Below, in pieces: positions 18,463-28,714 of a DNA stretch of 45,040 nt. The notes under the pieces were generated by a model that searched no databases, was not told the origin of the DNA, and saw nothing but the letters and a program-made list of their open reading frames with translations. Made by a program: the position numbers and the translations under genes. Positions within the stretch are counted from its first letter, which is position 1, and every line of letters starts with the position of its first letter. The stretch is from an uncultured Blastococcus sp. (GTDB lineage: Bacteria > Actinomycetota > Actinomycetes > Mycobacteriales > Geodermatophilaceae). The stretch covers positions 1-45,040 of the forward strand of contig CADCTN010000034.1 of NCBI GenBank assembly GCA_902805535.1, written 5' to 3'.

Positions 18463-20001
18463 TCAGCCGTAGGGCGTCAGCAGCTGGTCGACCGGCGCGA
18501 AGTCGTCGGTGAGCACCTCGGCGTCGCCCACGAAGGCGTCTAGCTCGGCGCCCTGTGTGACCTGCCAGTCCAGCCCCCGGTCGGCCAGCCGGGCCGCCAT
18601 CGCCTCCGCGGGGATGGGCGAACGGGAGGCCACGGCCACGACGTTCCCGCCGTCCTCGCCGCCGAGCACCGAGGCGGCGGCCAGGACCGCGACGTGCGGG
18701 AACACCGCCCGGAGGGTGGCCAGCTCGGCGCGGACGAACGCCAGCGGCGGGTGGTCGATGAGGTTGATCGCGTAGACGCCGTCGTCGGCCAGCGCCCGGT
18801 CGACGAGCGTGACGGCCTCGCGGGTCGTGAGCTGCCACGGCACGGACAGCCCACCGAAGGCGTCGCCGACGACGAGGTCGCGCGCCCCGGCCGGCTCGTC
18901 GGACAGGCCGACGCGGCCGTCCACGACGCGCACCCGGAGCTCCTCGGAGGTCTCCAGCGCCAGCTGCTCGCGGTCGATCTCGACGACGCCCGGATCGACC
19001 TCGAGCACCAGGTTCTCCGTGCCCGGCCGGACGTCGCTCAGGTAGCGCGGCAGGGTCAGTCCTCCCCCGCCGACGTGCAGCGCCGACAGCGGCTCGCCCT
19101 CGTCGCGCAGCACGTCGGTGACGGCGGCGATCGCCCGGACGTACTCGAACTCCAGGTGGGTGGGGTCCTCGAGGTCGACGTAGGAGTGCCGCGCCGTGTC
19201 CAGGAAGAGGACCCGGCCGGCAGCCCGCTCGGGATCGGCCTCCACGCGGGCGCAGTGGTAGCCGGTCTCGATCTCGCAGGGGGACGGCGCGACCGCGGCC
19301 AGCCCGCCGCCCGCGACGGCGAGGACCAGCAGGCCCACCGGGACCTGGCCCGCGCTCCCGCCCGTCCGCCGTCGCAGGAACACCGCGACGGCGACGCCGG
19401 CGAGCACCGTGACCGCGCCGGTGGCGACGAGGATGACGCTGCTCGGCAGCACGGCAATCAGCACGAAGCCGGTGCCGAAGGTGGCGGCGATCCCGCCCAG
19501 CGTGCCGATGCCCGACAGCCGGCCCACGACGGCGCCGGTCTCCGCCAGGCTGGCCAGCTGCAGCTTCACGACCATGGGCGGCACCGCCGACAGCAGCGCG
19601 GCCGGGACGACGACGGCGACGGCGGCCAGCAGCAGCACCGCCCCCGCGTCGGGTCCGCTGAGCAGCGAGCCGGTGAACCGCACGAGCGGCAGCACGGCGA
19701 TCACCAGCGCACCGCCGGCGACCATCAGCGGCGCGATCAGCCGCCGGGGATCGGTGCGGTCGGCCGCGATCCCGCCGCTCCACGCACCGAGGGCGATCGC
19801 GGCCAGCGCGTAGCCGATGACCGCGGTGCTGGTCTGCAGCGTGACGCCGACGTAGGGGGCGATCAGCCGCAGGCCGACGATCTCCAGCACCAGCACCGCG
19901 CCGGAGGACAGGAAGGTGACGGCTGCCGCCACCCACGAGGGCAGGGCCGCGCTGCCCGCCGGGCGTTGCGTCGTCGGGCTCCTGTCCGCGGGCGCCGCCA
20001 C
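18463..20001 (-). CDS. Fused membrane transporter-like / spermidine synthase-like protein
   Basis: N-terminal TM helices (VLEIVGLRLIAPYVGVTLQTSTAVIGYALAAIALGAWSGG), C-terminal SAM-binding-like domain (LSALHVGGGGLTLPRYL, VLEVDPGVVEIDRE, DLVVGDAFGGLSVPWQL). Confidence 0.85.
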   Translation of the reverse strand: MAAPADRSPTTQRPAGSAALPSWVAAAVTFLSSGAVLVLEIVGLRLIAPYVGVTLQTSTAVIGYALAAIALGAWSGGIAADRTDPRRLIAPLMVAGGALVIAVLPLVRFTGSLLSGPDAGAVLLLAAVAVVVPAALLSAVPPMVVKLQLASLAETGAVVGRLSGIGTLGGIAATFGTGFVLIAVLPSSVILVATGAVTVLAGVAVAVFLRRRTGGSAGQVPVGLLVLAVAGGGLAAVAPSPCEIETGYHCARVEADPERAAGRVLFLDTARHSYVDLEDPTHLEFEYVRAIAAVTDVLRDEGEPLSALHVGGGGLTLPRYLSDVRPGTENLVLEVDPGVVEIDREQLALETSEELRVRVVDGRVGLSDEPAGARDLVVGDAFGGLSVPWQLTTREAVTLVDRALADDGVYAINLIDHPPLAFVRAELATLRAVFPHVAVLAAASVLGGEDGGNVVAVASRSPIPAEAMAARLADRGLDWQVTQGAELDAFVGDAEVLTDDFAPVDQLLTPYG

Positions 20002-20003
20002 CG

Positions 20004-20750
20004 TCAGAACAGTGCGGGCTGGTCGGCCGGAGCGCTGACCGCCTCCGAGCGCGTCACGAGCTCGTGGCCGTTGTGGGCCACGTTGTTGACCGCGGTGCTC
20101 ACCGGCCGCAGCTCCAGCGCCTCGACCAGCTCGATGGGGGTCGGCCCGGTCAGCTCCCCGACGTCCTGGTGGGCGGGGTCGAGCCAGTCGGCCCAGCGGT
20201 CGGGTGGGAGGACCAGCGGCATGCGCTCGTGGATCTGCGTCAGCTCGCCGACGGCGGGAGCGGTGACGATGGTGCAGGTGTAGAGCCGGTCCTCCCCGCG
20301 CCCCCACACCTCCCAGAGGCCGGCGAAGGCGAGCACCGACCCGTCCTGCGGGGTGATGAAGTAGGGCTGCTTGGTCGGGGAGTCCAGCCGCTTGGCCCAC
20401 TCGTACCAGCCGTCGGCCGGCACGAGGCAGCGGCGCGTGGCCGCGGCCTTGCGGAAGGCGGGCTTCTCGGTCAGTGACTCGACCCGGGCGTTGAGCAGCC
20501 GGTTGCCGACGGAGGCGTCCTTGGCCCAGGACGGGACCAGGCCCCACCGCACCGCCCGGAGCTCGCGGTGGCCGCCTCCGGTGGGGGCGCCCTCGGCGTC
20601 GCGTTCCTTCTTGTGCCGGACGACGTACACGTCCTTGGTGGGTGCGACGTTGTAGTCGGCGGGCAGCGGCCGCTGCCCCTCGGCACGGACCGCCTCGAAC
20701 TCGACGACCAGGTCGTCGGGGTTGCGGCTGGCGGCGTAGCGACCGCACAT
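20004..20750 (-). CDS. yedK: SRAP/HMCES-type abasic-site DNA-protein crosslink protein (YedK-like)
   Basis: MCGRYAASRNPDDL (Cys2), LLNARVESLTEKPAFRKAAATRRCLVPADGWYEW, IHERMPLVLPPDRWADWL. Confidence 0.95.
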   Translation of the reverse strand: MCGRYAASRNPDDLVVEFEAVRAEGQRPLPADYNVAPTKDVYVVRHKKERDAEGAPTGGGHRELRAVRWGLVPSWAKDASVGNRLLNARVESLTEKPAFRKAAATRRCLVPADGWYEWAKRLDSPTKQPYFITPQDGSVLAFAGLWEVWGRGEDRLYTCTIVTAPAVGELTQIHERMPLVLPPDRWADWLDPAHQDVGELTGPTPIELVEALELRPVSTAVNNVAHNGHELVTRSEAVSAPADQPALF

Positions 20751-20881
20751 CGGCGTTCCCTCCCTGCTCGGGCTGACCTCTCGAACTCTAGGTGCGGCCT
20801 GCGACAACCCGCCGTGCGTGCGGGTGGCGGCGAGGGGTAGACCTCGTACCGGACGACGTTCCCGAGAGACGAGGATCACGC

Positions 20882-22345
20882 GTGACAGCGACGCAGAACC
20901 CCCCCACCGAGCACCCGAAGACCGCCAGCGACACCGCCGAACGGCGCTACGCCACGGTCAACCCCTTCACCGGCGAGACGGAGAAGGAGTTCCCCTTCAC
21001 CGAGACCACGGAGATCGACGGGATCATCGGGCGGGCCCACACCGCCTACCAGGAGTGGCGGAACCGCCCGGTCGAGGAGCGCGCGGCCGTCGTCCGGCGG
21101 GCCGCCGAGCTGATGGACGAGCGCCGCGACGACCTGGCCGCCCTGATCACCACGGAGATGGGCAAGCGCCGCCAGGAGGCCTCCGGCGAGCTGCAGCTGT
21201 GCGCCATGATCCTCAGGTACTACGCCGACAACGGCCCCGGCTTCCTCGAACCGACGACCATCGCGCCGCTGATGGGCAAGGGCGAGGCGGTCGTGGAGAC
21301 CAAGCCGATCGGCGTCCTGCTGGCCATCGAGCCGTGGAACTACCCCTTCTACCAGGTGGTCCGCGTGGCGGGGCCGAACCTGGTGCTGGGCAACACCGTC
21401 ATCCTCAAGCACGCCGAGATCACGCCCCAGTGCGCCGTGGCGATCGAGCAGCTGTTCACCGATGCCGGCGCACCCGTCGGCGTCTTCACCAACACGTTCC
21501 TGCGCATCGCCGACGTGGAGCAGGTCATCGCCGACCCGCGCATCCAGGGGGTGACGCTGACCGGCAGCGAGCGCGCGGGCAGCGTCGTCGGCGCCCTCGC
21601 CGGCAAGCACCTGAAGAAGTCGGTGCTCGAGCTCGGCGGCAGCGACCCGTTCATCGTGCTGGACGCCGACAACATGGGCGCCACGGTCAAGGCCGCCACC
21701 ATGGGCCGGATGCAGAACACCGGCCAGGCCTGCACGGCGTCCAAGCGGCTGATCGTCACCGAGGAGCACTACGAGCCGTTCGTCGAGGCGCTCAAGCAGG
21801 CGTTCTCCGCCTTCGCCCCGGGCGATCCGGCCGACCCGGCGACCTCCCTCGCCCCGCTGTCCAGCGAGCGGGCCGCACGGGACCTGCACGCGCAGATCCA
21901 GGACGCCGTGGACAAGGGCGCCACCGTCGTCGCCGGTGGCAAGCGCCCCGACCACGCGGGGGCGTTCGTGGAGGCGACGATCCTCACCGACGTCACCCCG
22001 GAGATGCGCGCCTTCCGCGAGGAGCTGTTCGGTCCCGCGGCCGTCGTCTACAAGGTCAAGGACGCCGACGAGGCGGTCGCCCTGGCCAACGACAGCGACT
22101 ACGGCCTGGGGGCCACCGTCATGAGCAGCGACCCCGACCGGGCACGGGCGGTGGCCGAGCGGCTCGAGGCCGGCATGGTGTGGATCAACCAGCCCACCGC
22201 CTCCTCCCCCGAGCTGCCCTTCGGCGGGGTCAAGCGGTCCGGTTACGGTCGCGAGCTGTCCGAGCTGGCCATGTTCGAGTTCGCCAACCGGCGGCTCGTG
22301 CGCACCGTCCCGGCGAAGAAGGCCGACAAGCCCCAGGCGGGCTAG
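20882..22345 (+). CDS. NAD(P)-dependent succinate-semialdehyde dehydrogenase family protein
   Basis: [63 protein letters not shown]-type core, [28 protein letters not shown]. Confidence 0.94.
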   Translation: MTATQNPPTEHPKTASDTAERRYATVNPFTGETEKEFPFTETTEIDGIIGRAHTAYQEWRNRPVEERAAVVRRAAELMDERRDDLAALITTEMGKRRQEASGELQLCAMILRYYADNGPGFLEPTTIAPLMGKGEAVVETKPIGVLLAIEPWNYPFYQVVRVAGPNLVLGNTVILKHAEITPQCAVAIEQLFTDAGAPVGVFTNTFLRIADVEQVIADPRIQGVTLTGSERAGSVVGALAGKHLKKSVLELGGSDPFIVLDADNMGATVKAATMGRMQNTGQACTASKRLIVTEEHYEPFVEALKQAFSAFAPGDPADPATSLAPLSSERAARDLHAQIQDAVDKGATVVAGGKRPDHAGAFVEATILTDVTPEMRAFREELFGPAAVVYKVKDADEAVALANDSDYGLGATVMSSDPDRARAVAERLEAGMVWINQPTASSPELPFGGVKRSGYGRELSELAMFEFANRRLVRTVPAKKADKPQAG

Positions 22346-22393
22346 AGCGGTGCGCGAGGCGGTGCGGCGGGCCGGACACGGCAAGATGTCCCT

Positions 22394-23674
22394 GTGACAG
22401 ACGTCTGGACCACGCCGCACCGCACGGCGCCCGTCGACGCCGTCGTCTCGTTGCCGGGCTCGAAGTCGATCACCGCGCGGGCCCTGATCCTCGCCGCGAT
22501 CGCGGACGGCCCCAGCCGGCTGATCCGCCCGCTGCGCGCCCGCGACTCCGAGCTGATGGCCGCCGGTCTGCGCTCCCTGGGCGCGAGCGTCGAGGACGAC
22601 GGCGCGGACTGGCTGGTCACCCCTGGTGCGCTGCGCGGGCCGGCCGAGGTCGACGCCGGCCTGTCCGGCACCGTGCTGCGATTCCTCCCCCCGGTGGCAG
22701 CGCTGGCCGACGGCCCCGTACGGGTGGACGGCGACCCGCGGTTGCGCGACCGGCCCAACGCCGGCCTCCTCGGTGCGCTGCGCGACCTCGGCGTGGAGAT
22801 CGACGACGGCGGGCGCGGCAAGGCGCCGTTCACGGTGCACGGCACCGGACGGGTGCGCGGTGGGGCGGTCACCGTCGACGCCGGCGAGTCCTCGCAGATC
22901 GTCTCCGGCCTGCTGCTGGCGGCGGCGCGCTTCGACGAGGGACTGGACCTCTCCCTCACCGGCGGCGTCCCGTCGATGCCGCACGTCGACATGACCGTCA
23001 CCAGCCTGCGCGCCCACGAGGTCGACGTCACCGCCACCGAGCGCGGCTGGCGGGTCGCGCCCGGGCCGATCGCCGCGCGCGACGTCGTCGTCGAGCCCGA
23101 CCTGTCCAACGCGGCTCCCTTCCTCGCCGCCGCGCTGGTGACCGGCGGGCGGGTCACCGTGCGGGACTGGCCGGAGGTCACCACCCAGCCCGGCGCACGG
23201 CTCGACCGGCTGCTGGCCGGCATGGGCGCGGACGTGGCGCGGACCCCCGCGGGCCTGCAGGTCACCGGGCGGGGGCCGATCCGGCCGCTCGTCGCCGACC
23301 TGGGTGAGGTGGGCGAGCTGGCCCCGGTGCTCGCCGCGCTGTGCGCGCTCGCCGACGGCACCTCGCGGCTGACCGGGATCGCGCACCTGCGGGGGCACGA
23401 GACCGACCGGCTGCACGCCCTCGACCAGGTGCTCACCGCCGTGGGGGCCCGTGTGGAGCAGCTCCCCGACGGTCTGGTCATCGAGAGCGGGCCGCGCCGG
23501 GCGGCGCGGCTGGACTCCTACGCCGACCACCGGATGGTGATGGCGGCCGCCGTCCTCGGCCTGGCGATCGAGGGCGTGCAGGTGGCCGACCCCGGTGCGG
23601 TGACCAAGACCCTGCCCGACTTCGTCGAGCGCTGGAGCGGACTGCTGGGCACGCCGGCGGGAGTCGCCCGGTGA
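22394..23674 (+). CDS. aroA: 3-phosphoshikimate 1-carboxyvinyltransferase (EPSP synthase)
   Basis: LPGSKSITARALILAAIADGPS, LSGTVLRFLPPVAALADGPVRVDGDPRLRDRP, DSYADHRMVMAAAVLGL. Confidence 0.96.
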   Translation: MTDVWTTPHRTAPVDAVVSLPGSKSITARALILAAIADGPSRLIRPLRARDSELMAAGLRSLGASVEDDGADWLVTPGALRGPAEVDAGLSGTVLRFLPPVAALADGPVRVDGDPRLRDRPNAGLLGALRDLGVEIDDGGRGKAPFTVHGTGRVRGGAVTVDAGESSQIVSGLLLAAARFDEGLDLSLTGGVPSMPHVDMTVTSLRAHEVDVTATERGWRVAPGPIAARDVVVEPDLSNAAPFLAAALVTGGRVTVRDWPEVTTQPGARLDRLLAGMGADVARTPAGLQVTGRGPIRPLVADLGEVGELAPVLAALCALADGTSRLTGIAHLRGHETDRLHALDQVLTAVGARVEQLPDGLVIESGPRRAARLDSYADHRMVMAAAVLGLAIEGVQVADPGAVTKTLPDFVERWSGLLGTPAGVAR

Positions 23675-23699
23675 GTCGCGCGATGCCGACGGGCCGGCG

Positions 23700-24713
23700 A
23701 TGAGCAGGCGGCACGACAGCCGCTCCGACGAGGACGACATCCGCGTCCGGCCCGGTCGCCGCGGTTCCCGTCCCCGCACCCGCACCCGCCCCACGCACGC
23801 GGACGCCGTCCCCGGGCTCGTCGTGGCGGTGGACCGCGGGCGGATGACCGTCCGCGTGGACGGCGCCGACGGCCCCGTCGAGGTCACCTCGATGCGGGCG
23901 CGCGAGCTCGGCAAGCACGGTGTCGTCGTCGGTGATCGCGTCCGGCTGGTCGGCGAGACCACCGGGCGGACCGACAGCCTGGCCCGCATCGTCGCCATCG
24001 CCGAGCGGACGACGTCGCTGCGGCGCACCGCCGACGACACCGATCCCACCGAGCGGGTGGTGGTCGCCAACGCCGACCTGCTGGTGATCGTGACCTCCGT
24101 CGTCGACCCGGAACCGGCGCTCGGCTTCCTCGACCGCTGCCTGGTCGCGGCCTACGCCGGTGGCCTCGAGCCGTTGCTGTGCCTGACCAAGACCGACCTG
24201 GGCAGTCCGCAGCCGCTGCTGGACCGCTACGCCGGCCTCGGGCTGGACGCGGTGGCGCTCTCCCGCGAGCTGCCGCTGAGCCCGCTGATCGACCGGATCA
24301 CCGACCGGATGAGCGTCTTCGTCGGGCAGTCGGGAGTTGGCAAGTCGACGCTGGTGAACCGGCTGGTGCCCGACGCGTTCCGGGCCACCGGCGACGTGAG
24401 CAAGATCGGCAAGGGCCGGCACACGTCGTCCTCCGCCGTCCTCTTCGACCTGCCCGGCGGCGGGATGGTCATCGACACCCCGGGGATCCGGTCCTTCGGC
24501 CTGGCCCACGTCACCGCCGACGACGTCCTCGCCGCCTTCGACGAGATCGCCGAGGTGGCGGTCGACTGCCCGCCGGGCTGCGGCCACACCGGCGACGACC
24601 CGCAGTGCGCTCTCGACGCGTGGGCCGCAGCCGGGCCACCCGCCCGCCAGCAGCAGCTCGCCGGCCTGCGCGTGCTGCTCGCCGCCGTCGGGCAGGTCGG
24701 GCCCGGCTACTGA
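23700..24713 (+). CDS. rsgA: Ribosome small-subunit-dependent GTPase A
   Basis: VGQSGVGKSTLVNRLVPDA, circularly permuted GTPase with LCLTKTDL before the P-loop, GRHTSSSAVLFDLPGGGMVIDTPGIRSFGL, zinc finger CPPGCGHTGDDPQC. Confidence 0.96.
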   Translation: MSRRHDSRSDEDDIRVRPGRRGSRPRTRTRPTHADAVPGLVVAVDRGRMTVRVDGADGPVEVTSMRARELGKHGVVVGDRVRLVGETTGRTDSLARIVAIAERTTSLRRTADDTDPTERVVVANADLLVIVTSVVDPEPALGFLDRCLVAAYAGGLEPLLCLTKTDLGSPQPLLDRYAGLGLDAVALSRELPLSPLIDRITDRMSVFVGQSGVGKSTLVNRLVPDAFRATGDVSKIGKGRHTSSSAVLFDLPGGGMVIDTPGIRSFGLAHVTADDVLAAFDEIAEVAVDCPPGCGHTGDDPQCALDAWAAAGPPARQQQLAGLRVLLAAVGQVGPGY

Positions 24714-24768
24714 GGCCGCCCCGCCCCCGCTACCCCCGTGCCCGCGGCGGCATCGTGCGAGGGGCCGG

Positions 24769-25452
24769 TCACCGGGAGAGACCCCGGCGGGGCGGCGCGA
24801 AGAGGTCGTCGGCCATGGGCTCGTCGACCGCCTCGATCCGCAGGTCGTGCCCCTTCCCGGGGGTGGGACCGTCGATCTCCTCCGTCAGGACGCAGACCCC
24901 CGTCCCGACATCCAGCCGCACCCGGAACGCCGCGGCACAGGCCGGCGGCACGCGCGCCGGGGAGCCCGCGTACTCAAGGAGGTCGATCCGCCGCGTGTGC
25001 AGCAGCGGGCAGCACCCGCACCGGGGCTCGTAGGAGGGCGCGTCCGAGACGACCGCCTCCCACGCCGACCGGCCGTGATGCGACACCTCGGTCACGGACG
25101 CCGCGTCGACGCCCGCCAGCTCGGCGGGGTCGAGCATGGCGACCCAGTGGTAGTCCTGGTGCATCGGAGCGTCGGTGCCGGAGGCCCACGGGGCCGGGCG
25201 GCTCGCGACGAGTCCGTCCGGACGCAGCACCGGCACCGCGCGGCGCACATCCGGCGGCTCGCGGACGATCTGGACCAGCCCACCGTCGAGCCCCTCCACG
25301 CGCAGGACGTCGGGTCGGCGCAGCCGGGCACGGAGCGCGCCGGTCTTCCTCCGGTCGCCCGGCCACCGCACCGTGAAGCGCAGGGTCGACCAGCGCCACG
25401 GCGACGACCGGGCAAGGGCGGCGAAGGTGTCGGCGGACGGGGTGGGGACCAC
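24769..25452 (-). CDS. Hypothetical protein
   Basis: VVPTPSADTFAALARSSPWRWSTLRFTVRW...CGCCPLLHTRRIDLLEYAG; good coding character; GTG start inferred. Confidence 0.7.
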   Translation of the reverse strand: MVPTPSADTFAALARSSPWRWSTLRFTVRWPGDRRKTGALRARLRRPDVLRVEGLDGGLVQIVREPPDVRRAVPVLRPDGLVASRPAPWASGTDAPMHQDYHWVAMLDPAELAGVDAASVTEVSHHGRSAWEAVVSDAPSYEPRCGCCPLLHTRRIDLLEYAGSPARVPPACAAAFRVRLDVGTGVCVLTEEIDGPTPGKGHDLRIEAVDEPMADDLFAPPRRGLSR

Positions 25453-25494
25453 GCGGGCAGTGTGCGGGCGCCGCCCGGCGTCGTCGAACGGATT

Positions 25495-25526
25495 CGTCGA
25501 CAGGTCGACAGGTCGACTCGTCGACG
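25495..25526. repeat. Four tandem 8-bp GTCGAC-centred repeats
   Basis: CGTCGACA GGTCGACA GGTCGACT CGTCGACG in the intergenic gap upstream of 24769..25452. Confidence 0.7.
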
Positions 25527-25532
25527 ACGCCC

Positions 25533-26090
25533 TCAGACGTCGACCCGGCCGCCGCTGCGCCAGTAGACGCCGGCCTCGCGGGTGAGCAGCCCCTCGTCCA
25601 CCAGGTACCGGCGCAGCGCCGCGACGTCGGGGTGCCAGACGGCGAGCAGCGCGTTCACCTCGCGCTCGGGGTACCGCACCCCCGGCTCGAACACCCGCGC
25701 GAGGTGCTCGAGCACCACGCGGCGCTTGCCGTGCTGGGCCGGGATCGAGACCAGCCGGCCGTCGCGGACGAACGCCGACAGCACGGCGTCCTCGGCGGGG
25801 TCGGACGAGAGCGGCTCCGGCGGGGGCGCGGCGTCGGCGGCGGCACGGGCCGCGGCGCCGAACCGGTCGGTGTGCAGCGCGAGGGCGTGACCGTCCCGGC
25901 TCACCAGCCCGGCGCGGGCCAGCCGCCGGGCGGCGAGGGCGACGTCCTTGAGCGGCAGCCCCGCGGCGCCGGCGACGTCCTCGATCGTCCCGGCGCCCAG
26001 CGCCAGCGCCGCGACGACCTTGAGCCGAGCCGGGTCGGCGAGCAGCCCGGCGATCGTCGCGGCGTCCACTCCCCGACCGTATCGGCGCAT
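25533..26090 (-). CDS. HTH plus DUF2087 domain protein
   Basis: IAGLLADPARLKVVAALALGAGTIEDVA (winged-helix-like), C-term GKRRVVLEHLARVFEPGVRYPEREVNALLAVWHPDVAALRRYLVDEGLLTREAGVYWR. Alternative GTG start 26069. Confidence 0.87.
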   Translation of the reverse strand: MRRYGRGVDAATIAGLLADPARLKVVAALALGAGTIEDVAGAAGLPLKDVALAARRLARAGLVSRDGHALALHTDRFGAAARAAADAAPPPEPLSSDPAEDAVLSAFVRDGRLVSIPAQHGKRRVVLEHLARVFEPGVRYPEREVNALLAVWHPDVAALRRYLVDEGLLTREAGVYWRSGGRVDV

Positions 26091-26213
26091 CGGAGGAGGC
26101 GGACGCGAGGAGGTCGGCGGGCACGGTGCGGCGTCGACATCCGGCCGGTCGTGTCGGGCACGGACCACCCGGTTCCGCGGTCTTCGACCGATCCCCGGCT
26201 AGGTTCGGTGTCC

Positions 26214-27017
26214 ATGACGTCGGCGCGGGGCTTTTCCGAGGACATGCGACTGGCACACGTGCTGGCCGACCAGGCCGACTCGATCAGCCTGGAGCGGTTC
26301 AAGGCGCAGGACCTGAAGGTGGACACGAAGCCCGACCTGACCCCGGTCACCGACGCCGACCGGGCGGTCGAGGAGATGCTGCGGATCACGCTGAGCCGCG
26401 CCCGGACCCGGGACGCCGTCACGGGCGAGGAGTTCGGCACGACCGGGCACGGTCCGCGCCGCTGGGTCCTGGACCCCATCGACGGCACGAAGAACTTCGT
26501 CCGCGGCGTCCCGGTCTGGGCGACGCTGATCGCCCTCTTCGACGGCGAGGAGCCGGTGGTCGGCCTGGTCTCCGCGCCGGCGCTCAACCGTCGCTGGTGG
26601 GCGGCCAAGGACGTCGGGGCCTGGACCGGCCGCCGCCTGGAGTCCGCCACCCGCTGCCGTGTCTCGGCGGTCACCGACCTCGGCGACGCCAGCCTGTCCT
26701 ACTCGAGCCTGTCCGGCTGGGAGGAGCGAGGCGTCCTCGACGGCTTCCTCGACCTCACCCGGTCGGTGTGGCGCACCCGCGCCTACGGCGACTTCTGGAG
26801 CTACTGCCTGCTGGCCGAGGGCGCCGTCGACATCGCCTGCGAGCCCGAGGTGTCGGTGTGGGACCTCGCCGCCCTCGACGTCATCGTGCGGGAGGCCGGC
26901 GGCCGGTTCACCGACCTCACCGGCGCGCCGGGGCCGACGGGCGGCCACGCGATCGCCACGAACGGCGCGCTGCACGACGCGGCGCTGGCCCACGTCCGGC
27001 TGCCCGACCCCGGCTGA
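26214..27017 (+). CDS. hisN: Histidinol-phosphatase, inositol monophosphatase family
   Basis: DLTPVTDADRAVEEML, VTGEEFGTTG, RWVLDPIDGTKNFVRGVPVWATLIAL, EVSVWDLAALDVIVREAGGRFTDL. Confidence 0.93.
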   Translation: MTSARGFSEDMRLAHVLADQADSISLERFKAQDLKVDTKPDLTPVTDADRAVEEMLRITLSRARTRDAVTGEEFGTTGHGPRRWVLDPIDGTKNFVRGVPVWATLIALFDGEEPVVGLVSAPALNRRWWAAKDVGAWTGRRLESATRCRVSAVTDLGDASLSYSSLSGWEERGVLDGFLDLTRSVWRTRAYGDFWSYCLLAEGAVDIACEPEVSVWDLAALDVIVREAGGRFTDLTGAPGPTGGHAIATNGALHDAALAHVRLPDPG

Positions 27018-27038
27018 CTGCCAGGATCGGGCCGGTCA

Positions 27039-27230
27039 TCACACCGCCGGGCCGGTCCCGCTCCCGCCGTCGCGGCGCCCGCCCTGGATCCGGCGGCGCA
27101 CGCCGTCGATCCGCGCCCGGGTCCTGGGGTCGTCCGCCAGCTGCTGAGCCTTCTCCGTGGCCTTGCGGACCGCCTGCTTGCCCTGGGGGCTGTTCGCGAA
27201 CCGGACGACCTTGTCGAACAACGACACCAT
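27039..27230 (-). CDS. Small hypothetical protein (63 aa)
   Basis: MVSLFDKVVRFANSPQGKQAVRKATEKAQQLADDPRTRARIDGVRRRIQGG, helical and charged. Confidence 0.65.
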   Translation of the reverse strand: MVSLFDKVVRFANSPQGKQAVRKATEKAQQLADDPRTRARIDGVRRRIQGGRRDGGSGTGPAV

Positions 27231-27275
27231 GGGGTCGTCCCCCTCTCCTCGGGAGCCGTGGGCAGGCCCCGCTGG

Positions 27276-28706
27276 TCAGGCCAACGGTCCCGGGACCGGC
27301 CCCGTTCCCCCGGGTCGCAGCAGGCCCGCCGACCACCGGTGCCGGGCCGCGGCCAGGCCGTCGTCCGGCCGTGGTTCGAGCAACGCGCCGTCCTCTCGCC
27401 GCGGGGCGACGGCCACGTCCACTCCCCGGCCGGCGAGCACGGCGGCCCCCACCGCCGAGGCGCTGCGCAGACCGAGCGGGCGGACCGCACGGCCGAGCAC
27501 GTCGGCCAGGAGCTGCACGACGACCCCGGACCTCGCGGCTCCTCCGGTCAGCAGCACCGGGTCGTCGTCGGGGACGTCGACCAGGTCGAACGCCGCCCGC
27601 ACCGCGAAGGCCACGCCCTCCAGGGCGGCACGGGCCAGGTGGGCGCGCGTCGTGCCCGCGTGCAGCCCGGTCCAGCTCCCGCGGTCCTCCGGCCCGGCGA
27701 CTCCTCCGCGCTCGCCGCTGAGGAAGGGCCGGAAGACGACGCCGCCCGCGCCCGCGGGGACCCCGGCGGCGGCCGCGACGAACTCCGCCCACGACAGGCC
27801 GAGGACGTCGCACACCCACTCCCAGGCCGAGCCGCCGTTCTGCAGGGCCGCCATCGCGTACCACCCGCCGGTGGTGTCGGCGTAGGTGTGCACGACGGGG
27901 TCGGTCCCCGCCCGGGGGCGGTGGCCCGGCCGCAGCAGCTGGGCACCGGTCCCCAGGTTGACCTGCGCCCCCGAGGTGGCCCCCGAGGCCAGGAGCGCCA
28001 GCGGCGTGTCCGCGCCGCCCACGACGACGGGCACCTCGCCGAGCGGCAGACGGGCGACGCCGGCCACCTCGGCCGAGGGCCGCACGGCCGGCAGGAGCTC
28101 CCGCCGGATGCCGGCCGCACGGCAGGCCGCCCGCGACCAGCCGTCGGCGACGACGTCCCAGAGCAGGGTCGCGGAGGCGTCGCTGCGGTCGGTCACCGCC
28201 GGGTCGGCTCCGGGCAGCAGGGTGGCCCGCAGCGCGTCCTTGGGCAGCAGCACCGTCGCGGCACCGGCCACCGTCGCCGGATCGTGCCGCGCCAGCCAGG
28301 CGAGCAGCGGGCCGGTCATCCCGGGCACCAGCGGGTTGGCCAGCACCGCGCGGTCGTCCGGGGCCAGCGCCCGCCACCGCGACAGCTCGCCGACGGCCCG
28401 CCGGTCGGGCCAGAGCAGGGCCGGCCCGACCGCCACGCCGGCCCCGTCGACCAGCACGGCCCCGTGCATCTGACCGGAGAGGCCCAGCGCGCGGACCCGG
28501 GCGCCGGCCAGGTGGGGGGCGATCTCGGCGAGCGTGTCGTCCAGCGCCGACCGCCAGGTCGCCACGTCGATCTCGGCCCGCCCCGGGGCCGGCCGGTCGT
28601 AGGCGTAGGCGCGCTCGGCCTGGGCCAGCACGCCGCCGTCGGGGTCCAGGGCGACCAGCTTGAGCCCGGAGGTGCCGAGGTCGGCACCGAGCAGCACGTC
28701 GGGCAC
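27276..28706 (-). CDS. xylB: FGGY-family carbohydrate kinase, probable xylulokinase
   Basis: LLGADLGTSGLKLVALDPDG, LSGQMHGAVLVD, LLPKDALRATLLP, LTGGAARSGVVVQLLADVLGRAV. Confidence 0.92.
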   Translation of the reverse strand: MPDVLLGADLGTSGLKLVALDPDGGVLAQAERAYAYDRPAPGRAEIDVATWRSALDDTLAEIAPHLAGARVRALGLSGQMHGAVLVDGAGVAVGPALLWPDRRAVGELSRWRALAPDDRAVLANPLVPGMTGPLLAWLARHDPATVAGAATVLLPKDALRATLLPGADPAVTDRSDASATLLWDVVADGWSRAACRAAGIRRELLPAVRPSAEVAGVARLPLGEVPVVVGGADTPLALLASGATSGAQVNLGTGAQLLRPGHRPRAGTDPVVHTYADTTGGWYAMAALQNGGSAWEWVCDVLGLSWAEFVAAAAGVPAGAGGVVFRPFLSGERGGVAGPEDRGSWTGLHAGTTRAHLARAALEGVAFAVRAAFDLVDVPDDDPVLLTGGAARSGVVVQLLADVLGRAVRPLGLRSASAVGAAVLAGRGVDVAVAPRREDGALLEPRPDDGLAAARHRWSAGLLRPGGTGPVPGPLA

Positions 28707-28714
28707 GGGCGTCG

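Noticed and set aside
20876-24070. 1064-aa minus-strand ORF
   Set aside because: Antisense to the aldehyde dehydrogenase, aroA and rsgA, all of which have clear family motifs on the plus strand.
27039-27230. 63-aa protein as an antitoxin
   Set aside because: Weak resemblance to small helical antitoxin-like proteins, but no toxin partner and no diagnostic motif.
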